Source: Sedimentitalea sp039941015 (GTDB taxonomy: Bacteria > Pseudomonadota > Alphaproteobacteria > Rhodobacterales > Rhodobacteraceae). Taken from it: 64,000 bases of DNA. Below, one piece after another: positions 8,019 through 17,334 of the stretch (its first letter is position 1; each line of letters starts with the position of its first letter). The stretch lies in the NCBI RefSeq assembly GCF_039941015.1, contig NZ_JBDVFI010000089.1, one strand, 5' to 3'. The position numbers and the translations under genes are program-made. The notes beneath the pieces were generated by a model. It had not been told where the DNA came from and made no database searches. It worked only from the letters and a program-made list of their open reading frames with translations.

Positions 8019-9503
8019 TTGCGCGTTGCAGTTGCGAGTTTTGAGTATGAGGGCAACAGCCTTTCGCTTCGTGTTGAGCGGCGCGAAGATTTCGAGCGCA
8101 AGGGATTGTTGAAAGGCGATGCGATACTGGCGCACGTCAAAGGCAAGGAAACCGCGTTGTCTGGCGGAATCGGGGTTCTGGAGGAAGCGGGCTTTGACCC
8201 TATACCGACATTGGCTGCCAAAGGTGGGGCCGGTGGCCATGTCGAGGAAACGTTCTTTCAGGAGACGCTGGCAGACATTGCCGAACGCGTAAAGGAAGCC
8301 TTGCCACTGGATGGCGTTTTTCTGGCACTGCATGGCGCCATGATCTGCGGCGAAGAAAAAGACCCCGAAGGCGCGATTTTGACGCAGGTTCGCGAGATCG
8401 TGGGCCCTGATGTCCCCATTGCTGCAAGTCTTGACCTGCATGCGCACGTCACGGACCGAATGGTTGAAATGGCGGATATTCTCGTGGGGTACGAAACCTA
8501 TCCGCATGTCGATGCGCTCGAGACGGGGCGCAATGCAGCCAAATTGTTGGTGCAGACCCTGCGAGGTGAGATCACTCCGGTCGTTAAGCTGCGCAAATAC
8601 AACGCCATCGTGCCGGTGTTGGGCGGGGCAACGCTGGGCGATGCGCCCATGGCCGAAGTCGCGGCACGGGCGCGGGCGATGGAAGCAGACGGCCGGGCGC
8701 TGAGCCTCAGCTATTTTCCGGTTCAGCCGTGGCTGGACATGGCGGACGTGGGGATAACCGGCGTCGCTGTGACCGATGGCGATGTTGCAGGGGCGAGCGC
8801 TGCCGCGCAGGAGATTCTTGATGAAATGTGGCAGCGGCGGCGCGCGTTCGAACTTGACGCGCTGACGGCGGATGAAGCCGTGCCCGTGGCTTTGGAAATG
8901 GATGCAAAAACAGTTCTGTTGATTGATGCGCCCGACAGCATCGGTGGCGGGGCTGCCGGCGATTCTCCGACATTGCTTGCGGCAATCCTGAAACACGCAC
9001 CCGATGTGCCGTCCGCGATCAGCATCTATGACCCGCATGCCGCGAAGCGGGCCTTTGATCTCGGCGAGGGAGCGGAGGCAGAGTTCAGCATCGGCGCATG
9101 GCTTGACACGCGTTGGGTGCCGCCGGTCAAGGTGACGGCGACGGTCCAGAGCCTGCATGACGGGCGCTTTGTGTATCGCGGTGGCCCGATTGGAAACACC
9201 GAAGTCTCGCTGGGACCTTCGGCGGTGCTTCGTGTTGGCGGCTTGCAATTGCTGGTCGCGAGCCACGCGCTGTACGAACATATGGACGAACATTATGCCG
9301 CCTGCGGGATCGACATTTCCGGCTGTCGTCTGGTTTCGTTCAAGAATCTGATGAATTTCCGCAAACTGCTGTCGGATGATGTGGATTTTATCGCATTGCA
9401 TGGCCCCGGAGGCACGCCGCTCCGGTTGCAGGATATTGCATGGGAGAACCGCAAGCGCCCCAATTGGCCTGCTGACGATATGGAGACACCGCAACTGCTC
9501 TAG
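8019..9503 (+). CDS. M81-family metallopeptidase, MlrC-like
   Basis: 494 aa from a TTG at 8019. An ATG at 7986 is in frame, but AAAAGGAGG at 8004-8012 sits six bases before the TTG, and the family begins with RVAVASFEYEGNS. The M81 layout is clear: FLALHGAMICGEEKDPEG and AASLDLHAHVTDRM in the metal-binding N-terminal domain, VGYETYPHVDALETGR, and a C-terminal domain with HGPGGTPLR near the end. MlrC degrades linearised microcystin fragments. Here it precedes a peptide ABC importer, so intracellular cleavage of an imported peptide or peptide-like amide is a reasonable inference. Confidence 0.88.
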   Translation: MRVAVASFEYEGNSLSLRVERREDFERKGLLKGDAILAHVKGKETALSGGIGVLEEAGFDPIPTLAAKGGAGGHVEETFFQETLADIAERVKEALPLDGVFLALHGAMICGEEKDPEGAILTQVREIVGPDVPIAASLDLHAHVTDRMVEMADILVGYETYPHVDALETGRNAAKLLVQTLRGEITPVVKLRKYNAIVPVLGGATLGDAPMAEVAARARAMEADGRALSLSYFPVQPWLDMADVGITGVAVTDGDVAGASAAAQEILDEMWQRRRAFELDALTADEAVPVALEMDAKTVLLIDAPDSIGGGAAGDSPTLLAAILKHAPDVPSAISIYDPHAAKRAFDLGEGAEAEFSIGAWLDTRWVPPVKVTATVQSLHDGRFVYRGGPIGNTEVSLGPSAVLRVGGLQLLVASHALYEHMDEHYAACGIDISGCRLVSFKNLMNFRKLLSDDVDFIALHGPGGTPLRLQDIAWENRKRPNWPADDMETPQLL

Positions 9504-9558
9504 AAACGACAAGAAAGCGCGGCAAAGCCGCCAGCCACTTCAGAGAGGACATGCCACT

Positions 9559-11136
9559 ATGAAACGCCGTACACTTTTGGGGGCCGCCGCAGCGACCCCA
9601 TTCCTGTCGCTTCCCGCGCTTGGTCAATCGGGTGAAACGAAGGTACTGAAATATGTACCGGCGTCGAACCTGACGGTCCTTGACCCGATTTTCACCCCTG
9701 CGGCGGTTTCGGTGACGCATGGGTACTGTGTGTTCGACACGCTTTATGGTGTCGACGCCAACCAGACGCCGCGGCCACAGATGGCAGAAGGGCACACGGT
9801 GTCCGATGACGGGCTGGAGTGGCGGATTACGCTTCGCGACGGGCTGAAATTCCACGACGGCGAACCGGTGCGCGCGCAGGATTGCGCAGCAAGCCTTGCT
9901 CGCTGGGCACAGCGCGATCCTTTTGGTCAGGCCCTGAATGCGGCGACCGAGTCGTTTGGCCACGCGGATGACAAGACCATCGTGATAAAGCTGACCCGCC
10001 CCTTTGGCCCGCTGCTGAATGCGATTGGCAAGCCGCATTCACGCCCGGCCATGATGATGCCGGAACGGCTCGCAAAGACCGATCCGCAAACTCAGATCAC
10101 CGAGATGGTCGGATCTGGCCCCTATCGGTTTCTGGCGGATGAATACGTCTCGGGTGACCGGGTGGTCTATGAAAAGTTCGCAGATTACGCTCCGCGCGAG
10201 GGCGCGGCGGAATGGACGTCGGGTGGCAAGCAGGTCAATTTTGACCGGCTGGAATGGCAGATCATCCCGGACGCCGCCACCGCAATTGCCGCGATTCAGG
10301 CGGGCGAGGTTGACTGGCTGGGCGCGGTCCTGACCGACCTGCAACCGATCCTCGAAGTGCATCCGGATGTGAACCTTCATCGCACTGACCCCTATGGCAT
10401 CATGCATGTCATTCGGTTCAACCACCTGATTGCGCCGTTTGACAACGTCGAGCTGCGGCGGGTGGTGATGCAGGCGGTCGATCAGGTGCCGTTCCTGCAG
10501 TCCGTCGCCGCGAACGAGGCGGACCGCGAAGAATGTCTGGCGCTCTTTCCTTGTGGAACGCCGAATGTCGAGCAATTGGGCGAAGGCATCATCGGCAGTC
10601 TTGATATCGAGGCCGCAAAACAGGCCGTGATCGAGGCCGGGTACAAGGGCGAGCCGGTGGTCATTCTCAACCCGACAGACATCGCGTCGATCCACCCGCA
10701 TGGTCTGTTGGCCGCCGATCTTCTGAGCAAAATCGGGTTTAACGTCGATCTGGTCGAGACCGATTGGGGCACCGTGGTGCAACGCCGCGTATCCAAGGAG
10801 ACGGTCGAAAATGGGGGTTGGAATCTGGCCGCGACGAACTGGCCTGCAATCTCGATCAACAACCCGGCAACCAACGCGACGACACGCGGTCTGGGCGATT
10901 CCGGCTGGTGGGGCTGGTATGAGGATGCCGAGATGGAGCAGCTCGTCGTCGACTGGCTGGCGGCGGCTGACGAAGAGGCGGCGGCCAAGCTTTACCTTGA
11001 CGTCCAGCAACGGGCGATCGACATGGTGCCGACACTGCCGCTGGGACTGTCCTATCGATCCGGTGCCGTGCGCGCAAACTTGCAAGGTGCACTGCAAGGG
11101 TCGGTCGACATGTTCTGGAATATCCGTCGATCGTGA
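9559..11136 (+). CDS. Peptide ABC transporter substrate-binding protein
   Basis: 525 aa with a twin-arginine-like leader (KRRTLLGAAAATPFLSLPALGQ). The mature protein has the SBP family 5 layout: the signature region WRITLRDGLKFHDGEPVRAQDCAASLARW at about 90-118, then VIKLTRPFGPLLNAIG, and a C-terminal TLPLGLSYRSGAVRANLQG. It binds oligopeptides or similar ligands in the periplasm for the downstream DppBCDF-type components. The start was set at the ATG after AGAGAGGA; the frame is open upstream but runs into the peptidase gene. Confidence 0.9.
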   Translation: MKRRTLLGAAAATPFLSLPALGQSGETKVLKYVPASNLTVLDPIFTPAAVSVTHGYCVFDTLYGVDANQTPRPQMAEGHTVSDDGLEWRITLRDGLKFHDGEPVRAQDCAASLARWAQRDPFGQALNAATESFGHADDKTIVIKLTRPFGPLLNAIGKPHSRPAMMMPERLAKTDPQTQITEMVGSGPYRFLADEYVSGDRVVYEKFADYAPREGAAEWTSGGKQVNFDRLEWQIIPDAATAIAAIQAGEVDWLGAVLTDLQPILEVHPDVNLHRTDPYGIMHVIRFNHLIAPFDNVELRRVVMQAVDQVPFLQSVAANEADREECLALFPCGTPNVEQLGEGIIGSLDIEAAKQAVIEAGYKGEPVVILNPTDIASIHPHGLLAADLLSKIGFNVDLVETDWGTVVQRRVSKETVENGGWNLAATNWPAISINNPATNATTRGLGDSGWWGWYEDAEMEQLVVDWLAAADEEAAAKLYLDVQQRAIDMVPTLPLGLSYRSGAVRANLQGALQGSVDMFWNIRRS

Positions 11137-11194
11137 CCCGATTTGATAAACTGCAGCGTGGCCCCCGTGGCCGCGCACGGAAGGCATAGCACCG

Positions 11195-12136
11195 ATGGCC
11201 AGCTACATCCTTCGCCGCATCCTCGCGACCATACCGGTGGTGCTGTTCGTGATGTTGTTTGTCTTCAGTCTGCTTTACATCACACCCGGCGATCCGGCGG
11301 CGATCCTGGCGGGCGATCAGGCCACGCAGGCAGAGATCGAGGCGATCCGCACTGATCTTGGTCTGGATCGCAGCTTTCCAGTGCGCTTTGTCGAATGGTC
11401 CACCGGCGTGATGCAGGGTGATTTTGGAACATCCATATTCACCCAACTGCCGGTCTCAAAAATGATCCTGCAGAGGGTCGAGCCGACATTGTCGTTGATG
11501 GTCGTGACCATGATTATCGCCATCGTGGTGGCCGTGCCATTGGGTGTTCTGGCGGCATGGAAACATGGCAGTATCCTTGATCGGGTGATCATGCTTTTTG
11601 CGGTGCTTGGGTTCTCGGTACCGGTGTTTGTGATCGGTTATGTGCTTGCCTGGACGCTTGCCCTGCAACTGGGTTGGCTGCCGGTGCAAGGCTATACGCC
11701 CTTCGCAGACGGGCTCTGGCCATGGCTGCGCAGCCTGCTGCTGCCTTCAATCACGCTCGCCACTTTTTACATTGCCATCATCGCGCGGATCACCCGTGCA
11801 ACCATGTTGGAAATCATGCAGCAGGATTACATTCGCACCGCGCGGGGCAAGGGCGTGTCTGAAAGCGCGGTCCTGTTTGTGCATGCGCTCCGCAATGCCT
11901 CGGTGCCGATTGTGACGGTCGTCGGGATCGGCATAGCGCTGGTCATCAGTGGCGCGGTCGTGATCGAGAGCGTTTTTGCGCTGCCCGGTCTGGGGCGGCT
12001 GACGGTGGATTCGATCCTGCGACGTGACTATCCGGTGATACAGGCGGTGATCCTGATCTTCAGCTTTGTCTATGTCGTCATAAACCTGCTGATCGACCTG
12101 AGTTACACCGTTATCGACCCGAGGATCAGATATTGA
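11195..12136 (+). CDS. Peptide ABC transporter permease (DppB type)
   Basis: 313 aa with six hydrophobic helices. The N-terminus SYILRRILATIPVVLFVMLFVFSLL and the early ITPGDPAAILAG are diagnostic of DppB/OppB permeases. The EAA loop reads RTARGKGVSESAVLFVHALRNA (about residues 215-236), and GAVVIESVFALPGLGRL follows. Its stop overlaps the start of the second permease. It forms the heterodimeric channel with DppC. Confidence 0.92.
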   Translation: MASYILRRILATIPVVLFVMLFVFSLLYITPGDPAAILAGDQATQAEIEAIRTDLGLDRSFPVRFVEWSTGVMQGDFGTSIFTQLPVSKMILQRVEPTLSLMVVTMIIAIVVAVPLGVLAAWKHGSILDRVIMLFAVLGFSVPVFVIGYVLAWTLALQLGWLPVQGYTPFADGLWPWLRSLLLPSITLATFYIAIIARITRATMLEIMQQDYIRTARGKGVSESAVLFVHALRNASVPIVTVVGIGIALVISGAVVIESVFALPGLGRLTVDSILRRDYPVIQAVILIFSFVYVVINLLIDLSYTVIDPRIRY

Positions 12137-13047
12137 CCGATCTGCCCCACGAGACTGAAAAGTTCCCGGCGGCGCGCGTCATGCCCGCGATCCTTTCGGC
12201 ACCAAAGCGACATTCAGGTGTGATCCGGTCGCTGCGCCGTCACCCCACGATGTGGCTGGGGGGTGCGCTGTTGGTGCTGGTCGTGCTGGTGGCAGTTTTT
12301 GCGCCCCTGATTGCGACGACTGATCCGGCGGCACTGAACCCGGCGTTGCGGGTGCGTGCGCCATCAGCCGAAGCGTTTTTCGGCACCGATATGCTCGGTC
12401 GGGATATCTTCTCGCGTTGCGTCTATGGTGCGAGGGTATCGCTGATCGTCGGGCTTGGCGTTGCGGTTCTGGCCTCTGCCGTCGGTATGGTGATCGGGCT
12501 GATCGCCGGCTTCACGCGTTGGGCCGACGGGGTGATCATGCGGGTCATGGACGGGATGATGTCGATCCCTGCGATCCTGTTGGCTATTGCCCTGATGACG
12601 CTGATGCGAGGCGGATCGGTATTCAATGTCATCCTTGCCATCACGCTGGCCGAAATTCCACGCGTTGCCCGGTTGACCCGCTCGGCGGTTCTGTCGGTGC
12701 GCGAACTGGCCTATGTCGAGGCGGCAGTAGCCTGCGGTACGTCAAAATTCGGGATCATCCGTCAGCATATCCTGCCTAACACCATTGCGCCCATCACGGT
12801 TCAGGCGACTTATATCTGCGCCTCGGCGATGATAACCGAGGCGATCCTGTCGTTCATTGGTGCGGGGCTGCCAACGTCCATCCCATCATGGGGAAACATC
12901 ATGGCCGAAGGGCGGGCCCTTTGGCAGGTCAAACCGAACATCGTGTTCTTTCCGGCGATTTTCCTCTCGCTCACCGTGCTTGCTGTCAATTTGTTGGGCG
13001 ACGGTTTGCGGGATGCCGTTGATCCGCGTTTGGCAAAGCGGATTTAA
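12133..13047 (+). CDS. Peptide ABC transporter permease (DppC type)
   Basis: 304 aa from a TTG that overlaps the dppB-like stop (TTGA), with GAGG about nine bases upstream. An ATG at 12181 would give a protein 16 residues shorter but lacks a ribosome binding site. Typical features are FFGTDMLGRDIFSRCVYGAR (about 80-98), IPAILLAIALMTLM, the EAA loop VEAAVACGTSKFGIIRQHILPNT and SFIGAGLPTSIPSWGNIMAEGR. It partners the upstream permease. Confidence 0.9.
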   Translation: MTDLPHETEKFPAARVMPAILSAPKRHSGVIRSLRRHPTMWLGGALLVLVVLVAVFAPLIATTDPAALNPALRVRAPSAEAFFGTDMLGRDIFSRCVYGARVSLIVGLGVAVLASAVGMVIGLIAGFTRWADGVIMRVMDGMMSIPAILLAIALMTLMRGGSVFNVILAITLAEIPRVARLTRSAVLSVRELAYVEAAVACGTSKFGIIRQHILPNTIAPITVQATYICASAMITEAILSFIGAGLPTSIPSWGNIMAEGRALWQVKPNIVFFPAIFLSLTVLAVNLLGDGLRDAVDPRLAKRI

Positions 13048-14051
13048 TGGCGATGAAACTCTTGGAAGTCACAGACCTGCAGGTCCATTTTCAGACGGAT
13101 CGAGGCGTCAACCGCGCGGTTGACGGGCTTTCCTTTGCCATTGATCAGGGTGAGGCGCTGGCCATCGTTGGCGAATCCGGATGCGGCAAATCCGTCACGT
13201 CGATGTCGATCCTGCGCCTACTTCCGACGCCACCCGGCAAGATCGCCGGTGACATCATGTTTCGCGGCAAGGACCTGTCGCAAAACTCCGAACGCGAGAT
13301 GCGCCGCCTGCGCGGGGGTGAGATCAGCATGATCTTTCAGGAACCCATGTCCTCGCTGAATCCTGTCTACACCATCGGGAAACAGATCGGCGAAGCCGTG
13401 CGCCTGCATACCAGGGTCGGCACGCGCGAAGGTCGCAAACGCGCCATAGAGATGCTGACACTTGTTGGCATTCCATCGCCGGAGCAGCGGGTTGACGAGT
13501 ACCCGCATCAACTCTCTGGCGGAATGCGTCAGCGCGCGATGATCGCGATGGCGCTGGCGTGCAATCCGGCATTGCTGATCGCAGACGAACCCACCACCGC
13601 TCTGGATGTGACCATTCAGGCGCAAATTCTCGATCTATTGCGTGACCTGCGCAAACGCACCGGAACCGCGATCCTGCTGATTACGCATGATCTGGGTGTG
13701 GTTGCCGAATTCGCGGAACGGGTGCTGGTGATGTATGCGGGGCGCAAGGTGGAAGAGGCGAGCGTGACGGACCTATTTGCCGATCCCCGGCATCCCTATA
13801 CCAAAGGTCTGATTAATGCGGTGCCAAAACTGGGCCATGCGCGCAGCGGCGCGGGCCAGGGGCAATTGGCTGAAATACCCGGCCGTGTTCCGGACCTGAC
13901 AGAACCAGTGCACGGGTGTGTCTTTGCCCCCCGCTGTCCTCGTGCCGAAGCAGTGTGCAGCCGTATCGACCCCGCACTTGAGCAAAAGGCGCAGGATCAT
14001 TTCGCCGCCTGTCATTTCGCCTCGAAGGGGGAGTTGAACGCCAGTGTCTGA
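13047..14051 (+). CDS. Peptide ABC transporter ATPase (DppD type)
   Basis: 334 aa. Walker A GESGCGKS, Q-loop MIFQEPMSSLNP, signature LSGGMRQRAMIAMAL, Walker B LLIADEPTTALDVT and switch His in LLITHDLG are all present. The C-terminal oligopeptide/dipeptide extension includes CVFAPRCPRAEAVC, the usual Cys-containing segment. The start ATG shares a base with the previous stop. It forms the ATPase pair with the next gene. Confidence 0.92.
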   Translation: MAMKLLEVTDLQVHFQTDRGVNRAVDGLSFAIDQGEALAIVGESGCGKSVTSMSILRLLPTPPGKIAGDIMFRGKDLSQNSEREMRRLRGGEISMIFQEPMSSLNPVYTIGKQIGEAVRLHTRVGTREGRKRAIEMLTLVGIPSPEQRVDEYPHQLSGGMRQRAMIAMALACNPALLIADEPTTALDVTIQAQILDLLRDLRKRTGTAILLITHDLGVVAEFAERVLVMYAGRKVEEASVTDLFADPRHPYTKGLINAVPKLGHARSGAGQGQLAEIPGRVPDLTEPVHGCVFAPRCPRAEAVCSRIDPALEQKAQDHFAACHFASKGELNASV

Positions 14052-15045
14052 CACCCGGCCAGATAACACTGCACTCGTCGAAGTGCGGGATATGAAGAAG
14101 TATTTTCCGATCCCCGGCGGATTGCTCGGCCGCGCGGTCAATCATGTCAAGGCGGTGGACGGGGTAAGCTTTGCAGTGCATCGGGGAGAGACGTTGTCGC
14201 TTGTGGGGGAATCCGGTTGTGGAAAATCCACTGTCGGGCGTTGTGTCGCGCGCCTGCTGGACCTGACATCGGGCGCGTTGATGCTTGACGGCAAACGGAT
14301 CGACGGGCTGGCCGAAAGCAGCCTCAAACCCTTTCGCAAGCGGCTCAACATCGTTTTCCAGGATCCGTTTTCCAGCCTGAACCCCCGCATGACGGTTGAG
14401 GCGCTGGTATCAGAACCCTTACGCAGCCACGGGCTTGTATCATCGCGAGCCGAACGGCACGAGCGCGTGGCAGAACTGCTGGAAACGGTGGGCCTTTCGC
14501 CCGACATCATGGACCGGATGCCGCACCAGTTCTCGGGCGGGCAGCGACAGCGCCTGTGCATCGCGCGGGCGCTGGCGTCAGAACCCGAATTTATCATTTG
14601 TGATGAAGCCGTCTCTGCGCTGGATGTGTCGGTGCAGGCCCAGATCATCAACTTGCTGATGCGTTTGCAGCGCGATTTGGGCCTTGCGATCCTCTTTATC
14701 TCGCATGATCTGGCAGTGGTCGAACATCTGAGCGATCGCGTTGCTGTCATGTATCTGGGCCGGATCATGGAAATCGCGGACCGCGATACGCTGTTCACCG
14801 CGCCCTGCCATCCCTACACACAGGCGTTGCTGTCAGCCGTGCCATTGCCTGATCCAATGGCGCATCGCGACCGGGTGATCCTGAAGGGTGAAGTGCCAAG
14901 CCCGATCAACCCGCCCAGCGGTTGCCCGTTTCGCACGCGCTGTCCGATTGCAATGGAAATTTGTGCGCGCGAACGTCCAGAGTTGGTTGAATTCGCCCCC
15001 GGTCAGAGCGTTGCCTGCCATTATCCGAACACGGCCCGAGACTGA
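14044..15045 (+). CDS. Peptide ABC transporter ATPase (DppF type)
   Basis: 333 aa from a GTG overlapping the previous gene by 8 bp. Walker A GESGCGKST, Q-loop NIVFQDPFSSLNPRM, signature FSGGQRQRLCIARAL, Walker B FIICDEAVSALDVS and ISHDLAVVEHL are intact. Walker B reads DEAVS rather than DEPTS, which is common in this subfamily. The C-terminal Cys motif is GCPFRTRCPIAMEIC. It ends the peptide-import operon and converges on the caspase-fold gene with an 8-bp gap. Confidence 0.92.
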   Translation: MSDTRPDNTALVEVRDMKKYFPIPGGLLGRAVNHVKAVDGVSFAVHRGETLSLVGESGCGKSTVGRCVARLLDLTSGALMLDGKRIDGLAESSLKPFRKRLNIVFQDPFSSLNPRMTVEALVSEPLRSHGLVSSRAERHERVAELLETVGLSPDIMDRMPHQFSGGQRQRLCIARALASEPEFIICDEAVSALDVSVQAQIINLLMRLQRDLGLAILFISHDLAVVEHLSDRVAVMYLGRIMEIADRDTLFTAPCHPYTQALLSAVPLPDPMAHRDRVILKGEVPSPINPPSGCPFRTRCPIAMEICARERPELVEFAPGQSVACHYPNTARD

Positions 15046-15053
15046 CAGGTCGC

Positions 15054-16556
15054 TTAGTTCTTCAGCCCATAGGCTAACCGAATCGCCTTTTGCGTTCCGG
15101 GACCGAACTGTCCATCAATGGCGCCTGCATAGAATTCGAAATCCTTCAGTCGGGCCTGCAGCGCGCGACGGGTCTGAGGGCTGAACATATTGGGACGGGT
15201 TGTAAGCAGGTCAAGCACATCCGAACTCCCCGACCGCAGGGCGGAATAGAGATAGTCTGCGGCGTCGCCGGGGCCTTTGCTTTCAATCAGTCCGTCATCG
15301 ATCAGGGCCGCAAAATTGAACAGGGCTTGCGGGTGTCGCAGGTCGGCGGCACGCTCAAACAGTTCCAGCGCCTTTTGCGGATTGGCAGGCAGGCCCAACC
15401 CGCCTTGATAATGCATGAAACCGAGATCGTTAATCGCATCCGCATAATCCTGCGCGGCCGAAGCTTGATAGAGTTCAAGCGCTCGTGCTTCATCGACCGG
15501 AACACCGGTGCCGCGCTCATAGATTTTGGCAAGTTCAAACTGCGCCTCGGCAGACCCGGCGGCAGACGCCTTTTCAAGGAATGCGACGGCCTGTTCCGGA
15601 TCAAAGCGCCCTTCGTTGGGGTTGAGCCTCATATAGGCAAGGCCCAGCATCGAGCGGGTGTCGCCAAGTTCCGCAAGGGCGAGTAGCTGATCTTCCTGAT
15701 CGGGTTTGATCGCGGCCCATGCGGCCTGACCGGCAATGCCCGAAACGTCGACTTGACCATCTGCAGCCCCGGCCAGATAAAATGGAATACCCGTTAGCGA
15801 GCCGTATGTATGCGGCTCTTGCAGGTTTTTGGTTTCCTGCAGAACCATGTCGCGCACCTGACGGAACATCAGGCTGATTTCCAATCCGGGCTCCGCCATC
15901 TTGGAAATCAGCGCCTGCGCATAGGGACTGTTTTCGCCGGTTCCGTCCAAGGCAACCTGACCGTCCCGCGCGGCGAATGCCACCAGAGTCCCGCGATCGG
16001 GGCGGGCCGGGGCCAGACCGCCTCCACCGCGGGTAGCCTGATCGGTGGTTTGAGTCGGGGCAGGTGCCGAAGCGGAGAGGTCGATTGCATCGCCTAGTGG
16101 ATTGTCCCGGCAACTGTCGAGAATGACGATCCGCATCTTGCGGGCATGTTCGACCGAGGCGAGCAATTGCTTGAGAGAGATCGACTGGCGCTGCACATCC
16201 AGATTCGAGCCGATTTCTGCATCGACGGGGATCAGGAAGTTTTCACCCTGCACCTCGACCCCGTGACCGGCAAAATAGATCAGGGCAAGATCGGCCGTTT
16301 CAGATCGAAAGGCAAAATCGTCCATCAACTGGCGCAATTCGTCGCCGGTTGCGTCGAGCGACAGCGTGACGTCAAATCCGATGCCTTCCAGAGTTTGGGC
16401 AATGGCGCGGGCATCGCTGCGGGTGTTGTCGAGAGGTTCGATGGACTGATACGCGCCAAGGCCCAAGACCAAGGCAACCCGTTCGGTGGCCGCCACAGCG
16501 CCTCCGGCAATTGCACAAAACATGCAAACTGCGATAAATCTGATCGCCAAACCCAT
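15054..16556 (-). CDS. Secreted caspase-fold (C14) peptidase with Sel1 repeats
   Basis: 500 aa from the ATG at 16556, with AGGA five bases upstream; a TTG at 16571 would only extend the leader. Residues 1-23 are a Sec signal peptide. The caspase-like domain follows, with the catalytic dyad H98 in YFAGHGVEV and C149 in ILDSCRDNP. Sel1-type repeats lie at about residues 290-420 (ELGDTRSMLGLAYMRL, GSAEAQFELAKIYERGTGV, DYADAINDLGFMHYQG, HPQALFNFAALIDDG). A short peptidoglycan-binding-like end carries YAGAIDGQFGPGTQKAI. It is probably a periplasmic protease or signalling scaffold; the substrate is unknown. Confidence 0.88.
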   Translation of the reverse strand: MGLAIRFIAVCMFCAIAGGAVAATERVALVLGLGAYQSIEPLDNTRSDARAIAQTLEGIGFDVTLSLDATGDELRQLMDDFAFRSETADLALIYFAGHGVEVQGENFLIPVDAEIGSNLDVQRQSISLKQLLASVEHARKMRIVILDSCRDNPLGDAIDLSASAPAPTQTTDQATRGGGGLAPARPDRGTLVAFAARDGQVALDGTGENSPYAQALISKMAEPGLEISLMFRQVRDMVLQETKNLQEPHTYGSLTGIPFYLAGAADGQVDVSGIAGQAAWAAIKPDQEDQLLALAELGDTRSMLGLAYMRLNPNEGRFDPEQAVAFLEKASAAGSAEAQFELAKIYERGTGVPVDEARALELYQASAAQDYADAINDLGFMHYQGGLGLPANPQKALELFERAADLRHPQALFNFAALIDDGLIESKGPGDAADYLYSALRSGSSDVLDLLTTRPNMFSPQTRRALQARLKDFEFYAGAIDGQFGPGTQKAIRLAYGLKN

Positions 16557-16725
16557 TTCGTTTCCTACCAAAGTATTCGCACCCGCAGGCGCTATCCTAT
16601 CGCAATCGAACGGGAATTACAGGTCAGTTATTCGTGACCTTGGCCGCCATGTCGATGTCGCGAACAGGCAAGACAGTTGGCCAGCTGCGTACCCATCCTG
16701 CGACAAGAGGATGTGGAGCGCGAAG

Positions 16726-17334
16726 ATGGCATCTTCGACCTTTAACCATTTGCTGGAGGAGGCCCGCAAGGTCCACGCCGCACACCCGGCCTTGCGTGAT
16801 TTTTGCCCGTTTCCGGGTGATTTGCAACCGCAGCCTTTGACACCGCATCGCATCGGAGGGGCAGACCTGATGGCGCATGACCCCGGAACATCCGATGCGG
16901 ACCTGATGCCGTTACGCGATGCATTTCTGGCCGGGGCGGATGATGCGACCTGGCGCGAAACCTATCGCGATACCAACATCGGTGACGATTTCCTGTCGCG
17001 GTTTGGCTGCTATTGCCTGATCGGTGAGGGCGGCGGGTGGAGTAGCGCGCAGATGGCAAGTTACGTGGTCTATATGCCGCCGGGGCTGTATTACCCTTGG
17101 CACCATCATCCGGCGGAAGAGCTGTATCTGGTGTTGTCCGGTCAGGCCCAATTCCATCGTGCCGGAGAGGGTTCTGAAGCCCTTGTATCAGGCGACAGTT
17201 CTTTTCATGGCTCAAACCAGTCTCATGCGATGCAAACTTTCGATCATCCGGTTATGGCCTATGTGCTTTGGCGTTCAAATCTGGACGTGCCGCCGGTTCT
17301 GACACAACCTGAAGCGTTCGCAGTGATCAACTGA
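16726..17334 (+). CDS. dddQ: Cupin DMSP lyase, DddQ-like
   Basis: 202 aa from the ATG at 16726 with GGAG upstream; this equals the usual DddQ length of about 201. The C-terminal cupin carries YPWHHHPAEELYLVLSG, giving H128, E132 and Y134, with H167 in NQSHAMQ. Spacing and identity match the metal ligands and catalytic Tyr described for DddQ. FGCYCLIGEGGGW precedes the barrel. The enzyme would cleave dimethylsulfoniopropionate to DMS and acrylate, a typical roseobacter trait. DddL and DddW share the cupin, so the exact subtype is less sure than the fold. It overlaps the convergent ureG by 8 bp at the 3' end. Confidence 0.72.
   Translation: MASSTFNHLLEEARKVHAAHPALRDFCPFPGDLQPQPLTPHRIGGADLMAHDPGTSDADLMPLRDAFLAGADDATWRETYRDTNIGDDFLSRFGCYCLIGEGGGWSSAQMASYVVYMPPGLYYPWHHHPAEELYLVLSGQAQFHRAGEGSEALVSGDSSFHGSNQSHAMQTFDHPVMAYVLWRSNLDVPPVLTQPEAFAVIN

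Noticed and set aside
7845..9512. A 555-codon open frame opposite the M81 peptidase gene
   Set aside because: It is antisense to a well-supported gene, has no family-like content and reflects GC-rich codon bias.
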